Of a stretch of DNA of 64,000 nt, positions 45,899 through 57,043 are shown in pieces. The translations under genes were made by a program, and so were the position numbers. Every line of letters begins with the position of its first letter. Position 1 is the first letter of the stretch. The notes beneath the pieces are model-generated. The model searched no databases and was not told the origin of the DNA. It saw nothing but the letters and a program-made list of their open reading frames with translations. The stretch comes from Gnetum montanum. Lineage: Eukaryota; Streptophyta; Gnetopsida; Gnetales; Gnetaceae. Location of the stretch: NCBI GenBank assembly GCA_015680685.1, contig MNCI01025299.1, positions 109,199 to 173,198 of the forward strand. The letters are read 5' to 3'.

Positions 45899-45934
45899 CA
45901 TTCAGTACCACATCAACAACAAAAGCAAGGTAAG

Positions 45935-46260
45935 TAGAACATCCACTATGATGTTAAACTAGCATAGATATCCATTATGACATTAAACTGGCATAGACTT
46001 TCATTATAATGTTAAACTAGCACACAACATCCTTGGGCTATGACATTAAACTGGCACCCACAGCATGGTCCACTATGACCTTAAACTGGCCATCCACCAT
46101 TCACTACAACATTAAACTAGCACATTGGTCTACTAGGACCATAAACTAGCACATCATAGTCTACCCAAATCTTAAACTGGGATCATGGTCTGCTAGGACC
46201 TGAAACTAGCATAACAGGCGGTCTACCAAGACTTAAAACTAGATTTGCAATTCAGCACCT
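45935..46260 (+). repeat. TTAAACTAGC minisatellite in E3 3' UTR
   Basis: Eight to nine units of 30-45 bases: CTATGATGTTAAACTAGCAT, CTATGACCTTAAACTGGC and variants. Begins right after the integrase stop, as in E1. Confidence 0.87.
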
Positions 46261-47770
46261 ACAATTTAACATACATAGTTCCATGGATAAGAGAGTGAGA
46301 ATACCTCCAATCTTTCGTTGCCTGCCTACACCTCTTAGGTAGGATGGGGTGGGACATTGCAATTCCAGAATGAAGTTCACATCATTAAGGAAAAACCCTC
46401 TGGGACATTTGTAGCATCACCATCCCTAGCATCTTGCTAATCTTTTGGAGATGTCGTTTAGCATATTGCTGACCTTTTGGAGCTACCACCACCATCGCCT
46501 TTTATTGTAGCTCTCATCATCAGCAGCACTCATTTGAGTCCCAGCAGTACTATGGCCAAGCCACAGCACTACCATCCTCTAGCCCTTACCATTGTCTAAG
46601 TTTGGAAGAACTTCCAGCAACATAATTCTCTGCCATGTTTCTAGGTTTCCTAGCTCCTACCTTTGGTAAGAACTCCTAAGCACTTACATCACCATCACCT
46701 CTAGCCACTTGAGTGCTCACTTCTAGTGTGGTTGCTAGAGCTTTCTAGCCTACCACTGCTGACACCTACACTAGCCTTCCTACTTTGAACATTACACATA
46801 ACTAACGTATCATTTACAACTCTTGTAATGCCCAGGTAGACAGGACTTCACCCTCATCTCACCTAGTGATTGTTTCTCTTGTTTTCTCTATGTTGCGTTT
46901 GCAGGCTGAAGCTTGGGCAATGCCATTCAAGGGTGTGTTTCATCATGTACTACATTGTTTCAATGTGTCTACTTTAGCTCACCTAGCTACTTAAGGGTGC
47001 ACATCCCCACTATTCCCTTAGCCAAACTAACCTCTACCTCTTGATCTTATAATCTCCCACATCCCTTGCAAGCTTCACCAATACACATGAAACCCCTTTC
47101 TATAGTTAGTCGCTAAACCCATGATGAACGTAATGCAAGTCATCCCCTGGGAAGCTTTTGTGAGCTAGTCAAAGCCCCAAATGCATGTAACACAACTCAT
47201 CCTAGGGAGGAAACACCTATCCTACAGATGCGATGCAATTGCTTATAAGCAATGTTGGCGCACAATTCGCTCGGCAACATAAAAGGAAGCAAGAAAAAGA
47301 AAGCAAGAGAAAAAGAACAAGAAAGAAGAGGAATATATAAAAAACTCAAAAAAAAGAGAAGATAAAGAAGAAAAGGAAATGGAGCAAGTCAAGTGCCCAA
47401 GTCAAATACCACAGTTGCTATCTCGCAACCAATTCAGCCTTAGATCGACCATCTCACAAGCACTCCAACAAGAGGTCAAAATCCAAAGCATAGGACACCT
47501 CTGCATACCGACTTCCTCACAAGCAATTCGATGAGGGATCATGCCTTGGTGACAATCCATTGTGGTGTTGCATCCTACAATTACCCTTTCCATCCACTAT
47601 CCCTTGACCCATCCTCCTAAACTACTCCCTATTATACCTCATTATCTTGGGACTCTCAAGTACAGCTCAGTGTTGTCCAAGCGGACACTAATGAATAATA
47701 TTGATGTTGTGTTCATTGTGGTGTTTCATATTCTTTGTTGATATCTCTCGGGCTAGTCCTCCAGATGTCA
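46261..47770 (+). other. E3 3' untranslated region with purine tract
   Basis: No gene. 47281-47375 is strongly purine-rich (AAAGGAAGCAAGAAAAAGAA and similar), 400-500 bases before the 3' LTR, matching the pyrimidine block of E1 at 11868-11912 once orientation is allowed for. A possible extra priming tract or a structural element. Confidence 0.65.
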
Positions 47771-47785
47771 ACAAAGAGGGGCCAA
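47771..47785 (+). promoter_or_regulatory. E3 polypurine tract
   Basis: ACAAAGAGGGGCCAA immediately before the LTR start TGAAACACC; matches the E1 tract. Confidence 0.88.
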
Positions 47786-49678
47786 TGAAACACCACTAAT
47801 TTTGGGCTTCTATAGTTCCATGGCAGATTTGTCTCAGTGTCAAAACTTGGGCAAAATTTTTCTAAGTCTGGTGTCACGTCATGCAACGTAGACAGCATAG
47901 CATACTAGAAGTTCTAATTTTTGCAAAATTTTTCTAAGTCTTCCTACTACACTCCACAGCACAGCTAGCATAGCACACACTTCCATGGCCAATCTACACA
48001 AATGTCCAGCCAGAAGCGATCAGGGTCTACTTGGGATGAACCAAATAGTTTGGCAAATTTTCTATCTCCTAGACTATCAAGCTCGCTATGCTCTCTAGCT
48101 TGCCCATCTTGACACATGTCTCAGTTGCTAGTTCACCCAGGCATCACGCTAGAGGCTGTCAAAAGTGCTCAAGATGGACGAAATAGTCTGGCAAATTTTC
48201 TATCTTTTGGGCTTGTCATGCTCTGCTACGCTACACAGCGTAGCCAATGTGACACAGGTTTCAAGGCCAAATTTTTCTAAGTGTTGGACAAGAAATCTGT
48301 CAAGCTATCTCAACATGAAAGATGCATTTGGTAATTTTCTAACTTTTGAGGTTGCCTGTCCTACTACACCCCAGAGTGTGGTCAGCATGCCACAAAGAAA
48401 CATTGCAAATTTTGGCAAAATTCATTAAAGTATTGGTGCTACGCTCTACTACACTACATCGTGTAGAAAGCATGACAAGCTAAAATCTACAAAAATTTTC
48501 GAAGTGTTCACACTACGCTCCATCATGCTATGTAGCATAGATAGCATGACATGTGGGAAATGCCTCTAAATGCCTCCAGAAGCTCCCAAAACTTAACATC
48601 AACCTTCATTTCAATTCTGTTGTCCCTCCAGTAGCCAAGATCAATAGTCTAGTTTACTTTTGCACCCCTCATTGATTCCCAAAATTGTCCCTATGCTTGC
48701 CCCTACTCGAAATAGGGGTAAGACATAGTCCTGGAGCTTAGACTCCAAGTTGCATTTGTTTTGGCATTGTTTGTAGGTACATGGCAGTCCTTTGGACCCT
48801 GGCACATGTAGTCTGGGTAGTGTGATCATAGTTTGGCAATTTCTATGTTCCTATTCCTATCCTGCAAAGCACAATACTTTGAGCTTAACACTAAGGGCTT
48901 GATATTTTGAGCATAACATGTCAGCATGACTTGTTCATGTCCATGCTACGTGGGACCTAGGCCACATGGCATCTAGTCTGCATATTATGTCAACCCTAGC
49001 CCTATTAATACTGCAATAATCAGCATTTTAAGGGTTAGTCGACAAATCATTTTAAGCATCAAGCATTAGAGCACTCTTAACATCTTCATCACTCCTACAC
49101 TTGAGCACCTAAGCTTGACACCTACCTAAGTATCATGACACAGTCTTCCTTGCACCTGCACAGCATGACAATTGCAAACCTAGCAAGTTTAGCCTCCTTT
49201 GCAACTACCAGCACTGCATCCGTGACCTCCCAAAGATTGTGACCACACTACTACGCTACTGCTATGCCTGTCTAATGCTGCATACCAACTGTAAATATTA
49301 TTCAATTAAAATTTGTGCACCTCAATCTTCAAGCGGTGCATTTCTCTACCCTTGAACTCTAGTTCTATATTCTTAGCATTTGTTTCAAATTTCTTAGCAT
49401 TATTTTTACACTTTATTCTACTATCAATACACATTTACATATTCACATTACATTATGTTGCATTCTTGCTCATTGTCTCGGCTCCCGCATGAGGCTTACA
49501 AAAAATTATGTTTACAAATACTTATTGTTACACCATGTAAGTCCCTATCTAATTGACCAGACCATTCAAGCCACCTTGTTTCTATTTCACCTAGCATGGC
49601 CCTCACACAAATTTGGGGTTAGGCTGTACGCCCGCAGACCTCTCAGTGTTCCAGGCATCGACATTTTCAAACGTGACA
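47786..49678 (+). repeat. E3 3' LTR
   Basis: Begins TGAAACACCACTAATTTTGG and ends TTTTCAAACGTGACA. Homologous to 31281-33133 over its full length with many substitutions and a few small indels. The U3 TATA-like site reads CTATTAATACTGC. Confidence 0.9.
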
Positions 49679-51095
49679 ACTACTAACCTCCTCAAATCAA
49701 GGTTCACCTTGACTAGCTACTCCTGTTGTTGTCAAACAAATTTAACCATCTATTTCTTTTATTATTTGACAATATGTAGGTAATGGAGGTCCTTACTTAG
49801 GACCAAGTTTTTTCTTGCAGACTTGTAAAAAATCCTTGTTAGTCTTGAATGTTTGGCTTTCGATAAGGATTTGTCAAAGACTATTACCTCCTTTTCATTT
49901 TTAACCTCCCTTAATCTATGCTAAAATTGTTGAAAAGCCTCATCCCTCGTGAGCTCTAGGCTAAGAATAATAGGTTTGGAATGACAATCCCACAGCTCCA
50001 TAACCTTAGTAGCCAACCGTTGGTTCTTAGTGATGGTTGCCTTCAATTGGGCATTGGTGAAGAGGAGTTTACCCTTCAACTCAAGTAGCTACAACTTGGC
50101 TATGATAATTTTATTTAGAAGATCAAAGATCTCTAGAAGTGTTTATCTAACTCTCACTAGTCATTCCAACACTTCTTCATGTTGGGTAATGCTCAATTGA
50201 CCACTCCCTAATCCTATGAACATTCAAATATCTACCATTATGGCAATGTCTAACATGAATACTGTAGGAGCATTTAGGACCTTGGCTACCTTATTGGTCA
50301 TTACCTTCACTGTTGTTTCCTATCCTCAGTGCTGCATCACCAAAATAGTTAACCAGTTTCCTTCTTCCAAAAGGATAGAAAAAGTAACAGCATTTCCTGA
50401 AATTTTAGGGAATTCTTATCTAGGGATGGATATTGTAACTTCTCAAGTGTTAGGATTCATTCTTGTGGATGCTTGGTTTCTTTATGTAGAAAATAGTAGG
50501 GTGGTTTCTTGATCCAGCCAACTAATGATCTTTATGATCTCATTGAGATAGCTTAGGGCTGGATGGTAAACTGATGGTTCTCCACCACCTATTAAGCCCT
50601 GTTGTTGCTACTCACAAAGTTTTTCAAGCCTTTCTATAGCCACAAGTACCTCCGATGTGGTTTCTCATGCAGGTGATGATGGTGGTGGCCTCTTCTCTTC
50701 CTATAGCTTGGTTATTAACTTATTCTTCATCATCTCCTACTAGGATGCAACAGAAGCATGGAAGCCACACTATTAGCATAGCGTGCTATGCCTTTCCTTT
50801 TACAAAGTTTCTTAATTAGGCATAGGCAAGGAAGCATCCTCCTTTGATTTCATTCTCTTTAGAGCACTTCTCTATCTTTAGATAGATAAGTTGGGGAAGA
50901 TTGATAGGGAACTTTTCACTTAGAGTGGTGCATGCATAGGCAAAGAAGGTTGTAACCTTACATAGCCTCACCATGGTGTTTAGGTGATAGGCTACAATTT
51001 TAAATTATACTCACTCTACCATGATAAGTGCATTGTATTCCTTATAATCCACTGCATAGGAATGTTGGACTCATTCTTTCTTGACTTCTCGATCT
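49679..51095 (-). pseudogene. coiled-coil ORF copy A, N-terminal and central part
   Basis: Minus strand. Segments match copy C in order: ISWLDQETTLLF (C: ISWGSRDEANLF), a central block near 50400-50260 with VMTNKVAKVLNAP (C: MITDYIKKLFNVP), and the run to LVKVNLDLRRLV at 49679 (C: LARVNQDMSRLD). The next residues, MNLLMEK, are found at 31280 on the other side of E3. Numerous stops. Beyond about 50950 the similarity fades. Confidence 0.65.
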
Positions 51096-51104
51096 GCTTT
51101 GGTC

Positions 51105-51935
51105 TACTAGCTTGAGAAAATATAACTCTATCAATGGAAAAATTCTACGCTATATGCTAGAAATCAACCATTAAAATTAGCACCTATAAAAGTAAGGCCA
51201 AGAAACATGAGTGGCTAAAAGAGCATTTTAGAGATTAAGTTGATATGTACAAGCAAATAAATGAAAAGGAAATCCAAATGGCAAAAGCTAGAATTAATTC
51301 CCTCATAGCACAAACACCTAATTGGTAGCCCATCTTGGATAGTCGTGCCCACATACATTAAGTCAAAGTAAAAAACAAAGACCTGCAAATTAAGGATCTA
51401 ACAGAATATATGAGGTTAGCAAATCTCTGATATGTTAACTTTGCCATGTTAACAACAAGTATGCCTAGAACAAAACACTAGCAGCAAGTAGCCACAATCT
51501 ACCTAATGTATGAAAAGAAGTTTGCAAATAGAAAGGATGCATAGCAAAAGCTTCACATAGCAAACTCTGAATAACAAGTGGTTAAAACTAGCTACCAAGA
51601 CGAAAAGGATGTAGTAACAAACCTAGCTAGGAGGATGAAAAATTAGCAAAAACTATAGAAAGTGGCTAGAGCTTTTGAAGAAGAGTGAATGTAGTTTGTA
51701 GCATAGTATGTCAAGGAAAACAAAATGTTTCCACAACTACCATGTCCTTAGGAAGTATCGACTCTAGCTAACATTGCTGAATTTACCTAAATGATACATA
51801 ATCCAATATCAGAAGAGGAAAAACTTAAGATGCTACTAAATAGGTGTCAATTTTAGAAGTCCAATAATAAGCAAAAGAAGTTAATGAAGGAGCCACCACC
51901 ACTTGGAATATGAAGACTACATCAAGCTTTATCTT
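51105..51935 (+). pseudogene. coiled-coil ORF copy B, C-terminal half
   Basis: Plus strand: VDMYKQINEKEIQMAKARIN, VTNLARRMKN, ARAFEEE, YVKENKMFPQLPCP, then EPPPLGI near the end. It matches copy C closely (YIKENQMFPQFPCP at the window edge) and copy A at its C-terminus. It starts abruptly in mid-gene, back to back with copy A, and runs into its own 3' UTR and LTR. Several stops. Confidence 0.72.
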
Positions 51936-52195
51936 GTTTTGATTTTTTTTTTCATATGAGTCAATCGTGCATTGCATGATAATTTTGCAAATGCCACTCG
52001 AATCATAATGTCACATTCATAGTAGAGTTTTTTTTTTTTGAGAGAATGTTCGGGAATGTCACATTCATAGTAGAGTTAGTCATATACATATGAGTTATAA
52101 TTTCAAAGCCTGTTTATAATCCCAAAAATTTGTAAGGAATTCAATTCTCCTTTTGTTTTAATTAGAAGATGCGTTTTCAATTAGTGATGGGGATA
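51936..52195 (+). other. 3' UTR and polypurine tract of family-T copy B
   Basis: Non-coding. It contains a repeated GTCACATTCATAGTAGAG (52011-52027 and 52057-52074) around a T run, and ends with the tract GTGATGGGGATA before the LTR. Confidence 0.6.
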
Positions 52196-53050
52196 TGATA
52201 AAACCTTTTGTCCTGCAAAATCTGATATTGTATCTAAAATATCGTAACTCTACATATGTCATCATAGATGCTATATATTGTGTCATAGTCATGCTTATAA
52301 ATACCAACCCATCATCATGTCAAAACAACAACTTTTTTTCACCCTTTAGTGAAATTTTTACAGTTTATTTTCTTGAAATTAGAGTTAACATAAATGCCCA
52401 CAATGTAGTGAATTATAGTTGTATGGAATCTGTATTTGCATAGATTATTCCTAGACATAATTCATGAATAACAATAAAGATCAAGATTACTCTTTATCAT
52501 TATAGCATCTCACTTAGCATAAATTTACTTTTCGTCATGTTTACTTTTATTCAATCATTTATATTTTCTAGGTCCTTTCATATTCTAATTTCTATTAGTA
52601 AGGCGGAAAAAGTACTATTAGTTTCGAGTACAAAGTATAATTGTTTGGTAACCTAGTAGTGACTTATTTGATTCACTTAGTAGTGAAGTTACTTGATAAT
52701 CTTAGTAACAATTACTTTAGCCCATGACATCTATAGAAAACTAGATACATATGCTTATCAAAAATAGGATGAAAAGATTTACATTTCCTTTGTACCTAGA
52801 CTTAGAAATTATAATCTTTTTCATAATGTTGACACTTAGTGCATTTAAAGCTAAACAACATCAGTTTATCATATACTTCACTAAGAGTTAAACCATACAA
52901 TTTATACCTCACTAACTCTAAGTGGGAAGACAACGATTATGAACTTAACATCAACTTTCTAGTATACTTACATTGACCATCCATGGATTATGATATCATC
53001 GTAGGTGAATACTTGTGACTTTGTTAAGTGTTGGAATACCCAACTACTCA
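52196..53050 (+). repeat. family-T LTR copy B (3' LTR)
   Basis: 855 bp, TGATAAAACC to CAACTACTCA. TATA box TATAAATA at 52296-52303, poly(A) signal AATAAA at 52473-52478 followed by GATCAAGATTACTCTTTATC, which copy E repeats (GATCAAGATTACTTTCATC near 56364). U3 is short and lacks the repeats of copy A. The 3' end merges directly into copia RT sequence. Confidence 0.75.
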
Positions 53051-53920
53051 TTAATAACCAAACTAAAAGATGATGCAACACTGGATAAGTACAAAGCTTG
53101 ACTAGTTATCAAAGGATTCTCTAAAATTAAGGAAATTGATTATGAAGAAACATTTGCCTCAACTACATGCATGGTGACCTTTAGGATAATCATCACCTTC
53201 TTGGCTAAGTTGAAATGGAAAATTCATCAAAGGGATGTTAAATCTACTTTGTTGTATGGAGATCTACAAGAAGAAATATATATAAAACAACTAGAGTGAT
53301 TTGTAAAAGATGAAAAGCTAGTATGTAGATTATGAAAGACCATCTATAAACTAAATCAAGTACTAAGAGTATGGTACTAAAAAATTGATCAGTTTCTGAT
53401 CAACTATGGATTTATCAAATCCTAGAAAGATAGAAAATTTTATATTTTTAAAACATAAGTGAAGATACAAATGTTTTTAGCCTTTTATGTTGATGATATA
53501 TTAATAGCAACAATGGTAGTTTAGATCATAGAAAAGTTCAAGCATAAGTTTTCTTTACGATTTGATAACTTAGATCTTGGACTAGTACAATATTATCTAG
53601 GAATAGAATTATGACAAAAATTCAAGAAGATAACCTTATCCTAGAAAAAATACACGACTGATATATTGGGAAAATACAATATGTTGGACTACAAGAAGTC
53701 TAATATTTTGATGACACTTAGATTTAAAATTGGCATTGAGGAAGAACCTTTTGATCTTACTCAATCTTGTCAAGTCATTCAAGCTCTTATGTATCTTACA
53801 AATATAAGACTAGATATATAGTATGCAGTAAATCAATTAGCAATAGTAATGCAAAGGCCAAACTATCATCATATGCAAGTGGCTTTTCTAATTCTATGAT
53901 ATGTTAAAAGTAAGGCTCAT
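53051..53920 (+). pseudogene. Ty1/copia reverse transcriptase (broken)
   Basis: Starts within the RT N-terminal region (KLKDDATLDKYKA, VIKGFSKIKEIDYEETFA), continues through IHQRDVKSTLLYGDLQEEIY, the catalytic FYVDDILIA (YVDD at 53486-53497) and QYYLGIEL, up to YLTNIRLDI and YVKSKAH at the start of RNase H. About ten internal stops. It is cut at both ends: by LTR B on the left and by another LTR on the right. It could be the missing C-terminal part of the copia element at 7810-29292, with the segment between integrase and RT lost. Confidence 0.85.
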
Positions 53921-55243
53921 TGAACTTAGAACATGAGGATGAATAAGTTCCCCAAAACAAAAATTAATCATCCAAAGCACACATCAAATTTTAATACAAT
54001 TCCCCAACTTGGATAGTTCACACTTAGAGAGTAGTTCGCTAGCACACCTTTGGACTTTTTGGCTCTCAAAATATGATTTGAACTGTATCACACCCTGTAC
54101 AAGCTCTAAGCTTTGCTTTATAGTGATTTGACACAACAAATCCACTTATCCCAACAAGGTTCTAACAAGCCTAGAATGTGGTTTCCAGGATCCCACAACC
54201 TTTACAACTTGAGCTCAACTTCAAAGTGTTGTGATGTTACACCAACACTCAATCCCACAAGATCCTGACAAGCTCAAGCAAGATGCCTACTTGGAAGAAG
54301 CACATCAACCCCATAGGACAATCAAAAAGAATAACAATCATAATGAAGGAATGCAACTACATTTGTTGATCCTTGTACTTTGAGGTACAACTTACTTTGA
54401 TCACTTACAACATACAAAAGATAGTACAATGAGGAACAATAATAATATAATGATGTATACAATGATTGCTTGATAATAACAATTGATAGTCCACAATGCT
54501 TGCTCATTTTCCAATGGAATAAAGTCTTCTTATAGCCAATATGTTTCCAAAATCACCTCAAAATTCATGCAACGACAATCTAACGATGACTGGAGACATC
54601 TCCTTTAAGACTAAGATGTCTTTCTACATCAGAACTTTATTCTAGAAAGATGTCTTTTCCCAAAGAAAGACATCTTTGTGGAGAAGTCCTCATGAAGATA
54701 TCTTTCTCAGCAAAAAGACATCTGCTATTTTTCAAAGACATCTTCTTCTAAGCAACCTTCAACTTGGCCAAGATGTCTACCATTTCTTGGAGACATCTTT
54801 GCTTGATAGTAAACATCTGCTATTTTTCCAAGACATCTTCACTAATTCTCCTTCTCTTCAGCCAAGACGTCTATTGTTGAGAGATGTCTTCATTTGATCG
54901 GAAACATCTAATGTTTCTTGGAGACATCATTCTACCATAAATTCTACACTTGAGGCTTCCCTTTAATCATCAAAGATGAGCTTTAAAGTCTTCATTCTTT
55001 GTCCATGCTCTTTGAACTTCTGCATGCTTCCTTGAGATCTTGATGATGTGTTTCTTCTTCAAGCTCTCCTTTTTTTTTTAATCCAAGTTATTTCCCTATA
55101 AACATAGCAACCACAAAAGCATCCTTATTCTCCATTATCCTTAAGGTTCTGACATACCAAAAGGTCAATAATCTTCCCCTTTTTGTAATGTCCAAAACTT
55201 AAAAAATGGGTTAGTTTGAATTAATATACATAAGAACTCTACA
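53921..55243 (-). repeat. LTR of a minus-strand Sirevirus-like copia element
   Basis: The right end (AAGAACTCTACA, so TGTAGAGTTC on the minus strand) abuts a polypurine tract. The left end is placed at TGAACTTAGA, where the copia RT text stops, and is approximate. A minus-strand TATA candidate, GGCTATAAGAAG, is near 54530. U3 holds the AGACATCTT hairpin array. The internal body of the element would lie to the right but is not recognisable. Confidence 0.5.
54597..54930. repeat. array of AGACATCTT / AAGATGTCT inverted motifs
   Basis: More than a dozen copies of AGACATCTT or its reverse complement (some with one change) in about 330 bases, in both orientations, separated by 10-30 bases, for example AAAGATGTCTTTTCCCAAAG followed by AAAGACATCTT. 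Adjacent inverted copies can form hairpins. They sit upstream of the presumed LTR TATA box. Confidence 0.85.
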
Positions 55244-55275
55244 TCTCCCCCTTTGTGGACATGAACAAAAAGGGA
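55244..55275 (-). promoter_or_regulatory. Sirevirus-type polypurine tract
   Basis: Minus strand: CCCTTTTTGTTCATGTCCAC then AAAGGGGGAGA directly before TGTAGAG. A (C)AAAAAGGGGGAGAT tract before the 3' LTR is characteristic of Sirevirus-lineage copia elements. Confidence 0.65.
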
Positions 55276-56071
55276 AGGAACAAAAATTTGTAAGAAGAGA
55301 TATCATTGTAGAACAAATAGATATTGAAAGCCATTGCATATGAATCACTCCTCATGAATGGATCTATAGCAAAGCCAGTTGATTCAAGCATCTACAAAAA
55401 TTATTTATACTAGAAATATTCATAACATATAGATATTTAGGATTGAAAAGTACACATCTTATTCATTCCATAGGGTTGATAAAGATAGTTTTTGTTAAAG
55501 ATCATCCCTTCATCTACATAGCTATTCTAGGACATTCAATGGATATCCTAGAGCAAGAAACCACTTGCTAGAGCAAAGAGCCAAAAGCAACACTCAATCA
55601 GTTAAATAGCAGTTCTATATTGAAACTAAACATATTACAATATATAAGAAGGTTTAACTTAAGGCTTTTAGCAAAGATGATTTTTCCATACATTTACAAA
55701 TTCATAATCATATCATAGAAAGAAAAATAATTAGTCTTAATAAAACTAAATAACCCTTTTTGTAGGTGCTTATTAATAGAACTAACACCCCATGACTTGA
55801 AGCACATATTAACATAAGATCAATGATCGTAATACTTCAAAGTAGATAGGAAACCTATTTTATCATGTTAAATGTATCAAAAGAGCAAACATAACCAAAC
55901 AAAACAAAAAAAATACCTATATATATATACCTCTTGATTTACCAAAAGATATTAGGAGCACCATTTCTAATACCAATGAGAGCACTTGTGATATTCAAGG
56001 ATGAGCACATCTCAACACATATTTGCAATAAGAATCTTAGGTACTTAAAAGAAAATATGATGGATGTGATT
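55276..56071. other. spacer without recognisable gene
   Basis: AT-rich, no coding frame supported on either strand. Presumably the decayed 3' internal region of the Sirevirus-like element up to the start of LTR E. Confidence 0.35.
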
Positions 56072-56920
56072 TGATGAGCCTGATGTCAGATACGCGATGT
56101 CGAAGTCCCAACATCATGTACCTGATGTCAATGCTAATAAGTGACATTGGATACCTAACATCACCTCATTTGGACCTCACCTCTAAATATCACACTTGGG
56201 CTTCCGAATGAGATAGTTTTTAGCACATCTTAGAAATAGTTAGTTTTTAGTTCTTTTCTTTCTATTATTCCTAGTGCATGCTCACAATGTGATGTTTGTA
56301 ATCATACAACACCTTTGTTCAAGTGTGACGTACTTGGACATGTTACATGATTGGCAACAAAGATCAAGATTACTTTCATCATTGTAGCATCCACTTGGAT
56401 TAATATTGTTGTTTTAATTACTTAATGCTTTCTTTAGTTAAACATTTCTATTTATTATTATTTACTCTTCCTATTATTAAGCAAAATGTGTACGCCTTAA
56501 TCACAAGCATTTAAGTGTAAATACTTGGTCACCCAGAGGTGTATTATTTGGCACAACTAGTGACATACACTTGGTAATCCTATAAGTAGCTCCATGAAGC
56601 CCAAGATGTGTACGAACAATTAAGAGCAGATACCATTTCCATAGGCTAATTTAGAATTTACTTTTCATTATTCATTAGTTAATCAATTTATCTCTTTTCA
56701 TCACTAGGAGTAGCATAGAATTAGGAAACATCATACACCTCACTTTGGACTAAACCATACATGACAAGCTACCACTAGTCCAAGTGGGAAGATAGAAAAT
56801 TGTGATCAAAGCATAATGATCTAGATGCCACAACTAGTCCCATCCACAGAATTTGACCGAATCATCCGTGAATGCTTGTGATTCATATGGTTGAGTGTAA
56901 GGGTACCTCACCACTTATCA
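56072..56920 (+). repeat. family-T LTR copy E (5' LTR)
   Basis: 849 bp, TGATGAGCC to CCACTTATCA, with a primer site at once after it, so a 5' LTR. U3 carries several GATGTC/GACATC motifs (56080-56165), unlike copies A-D. The R/U5 half, with GATCAAGATTACTTTCATC and GGTTGAGTGTAAGGGTACCT, is shared with copies A and B. Confidence 0.8.
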
Positions 56921-56921
56921 T

Positions 56922-56939
56922 TGGCCCCGTTGCTGGGGA
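56922..56939 (+). promoter_or_regulatory. tRNA-Asp primer binding site
   Basis: TGGCCCCGTTGCTGGGGA agrees with the plant tRNA-Asp site TGGCGCCGTTGCCGGGGA at 16 of 18 positions. Use of tRNA-Asp is usual in Athila-type gypsy elements. It lies one base after the LTR and 100 bases before gag. Confidence 0.8.
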
Positions 56940-57043
56940 TGGTGCTAGTTATCTAGATTAGTTATATTATACACAATCACTATAAAGGAATTAATGATAT
57001 ATCTTTCAAAAAATCTTAGCTCACACACCATAAACTAAGAACA

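Larger units (their letters stand above)
31281..49678 (+). mobile_element. E3: complete plus-strand Tat-lineage Ty3/gypsy element, 18.4 kb
   Basis: LTRs of 1853 and 1893 bp, primer site, polypurine tract, gag-protease, PR-RT spacer with a minus-strand gene, pol with a second RNase H and integrase. Flanks are ACTGT on the left and ACTAC on the right, a decayed 5-bp target duplication (3 of 5, the differences being transitions). Joining the flanks restores one continuous coiled-coil reading frame, which supports the boundaries independently. Same plan as E1, in the opposite orientation. Confidence 0.9.

Noticed and set aside
50216-50512. Plus-strand 98-residue open frame
   Set aside because: Opposite strand of coiled-coil copy A; the minus reading matches copy C while the plus reading matches nothing.
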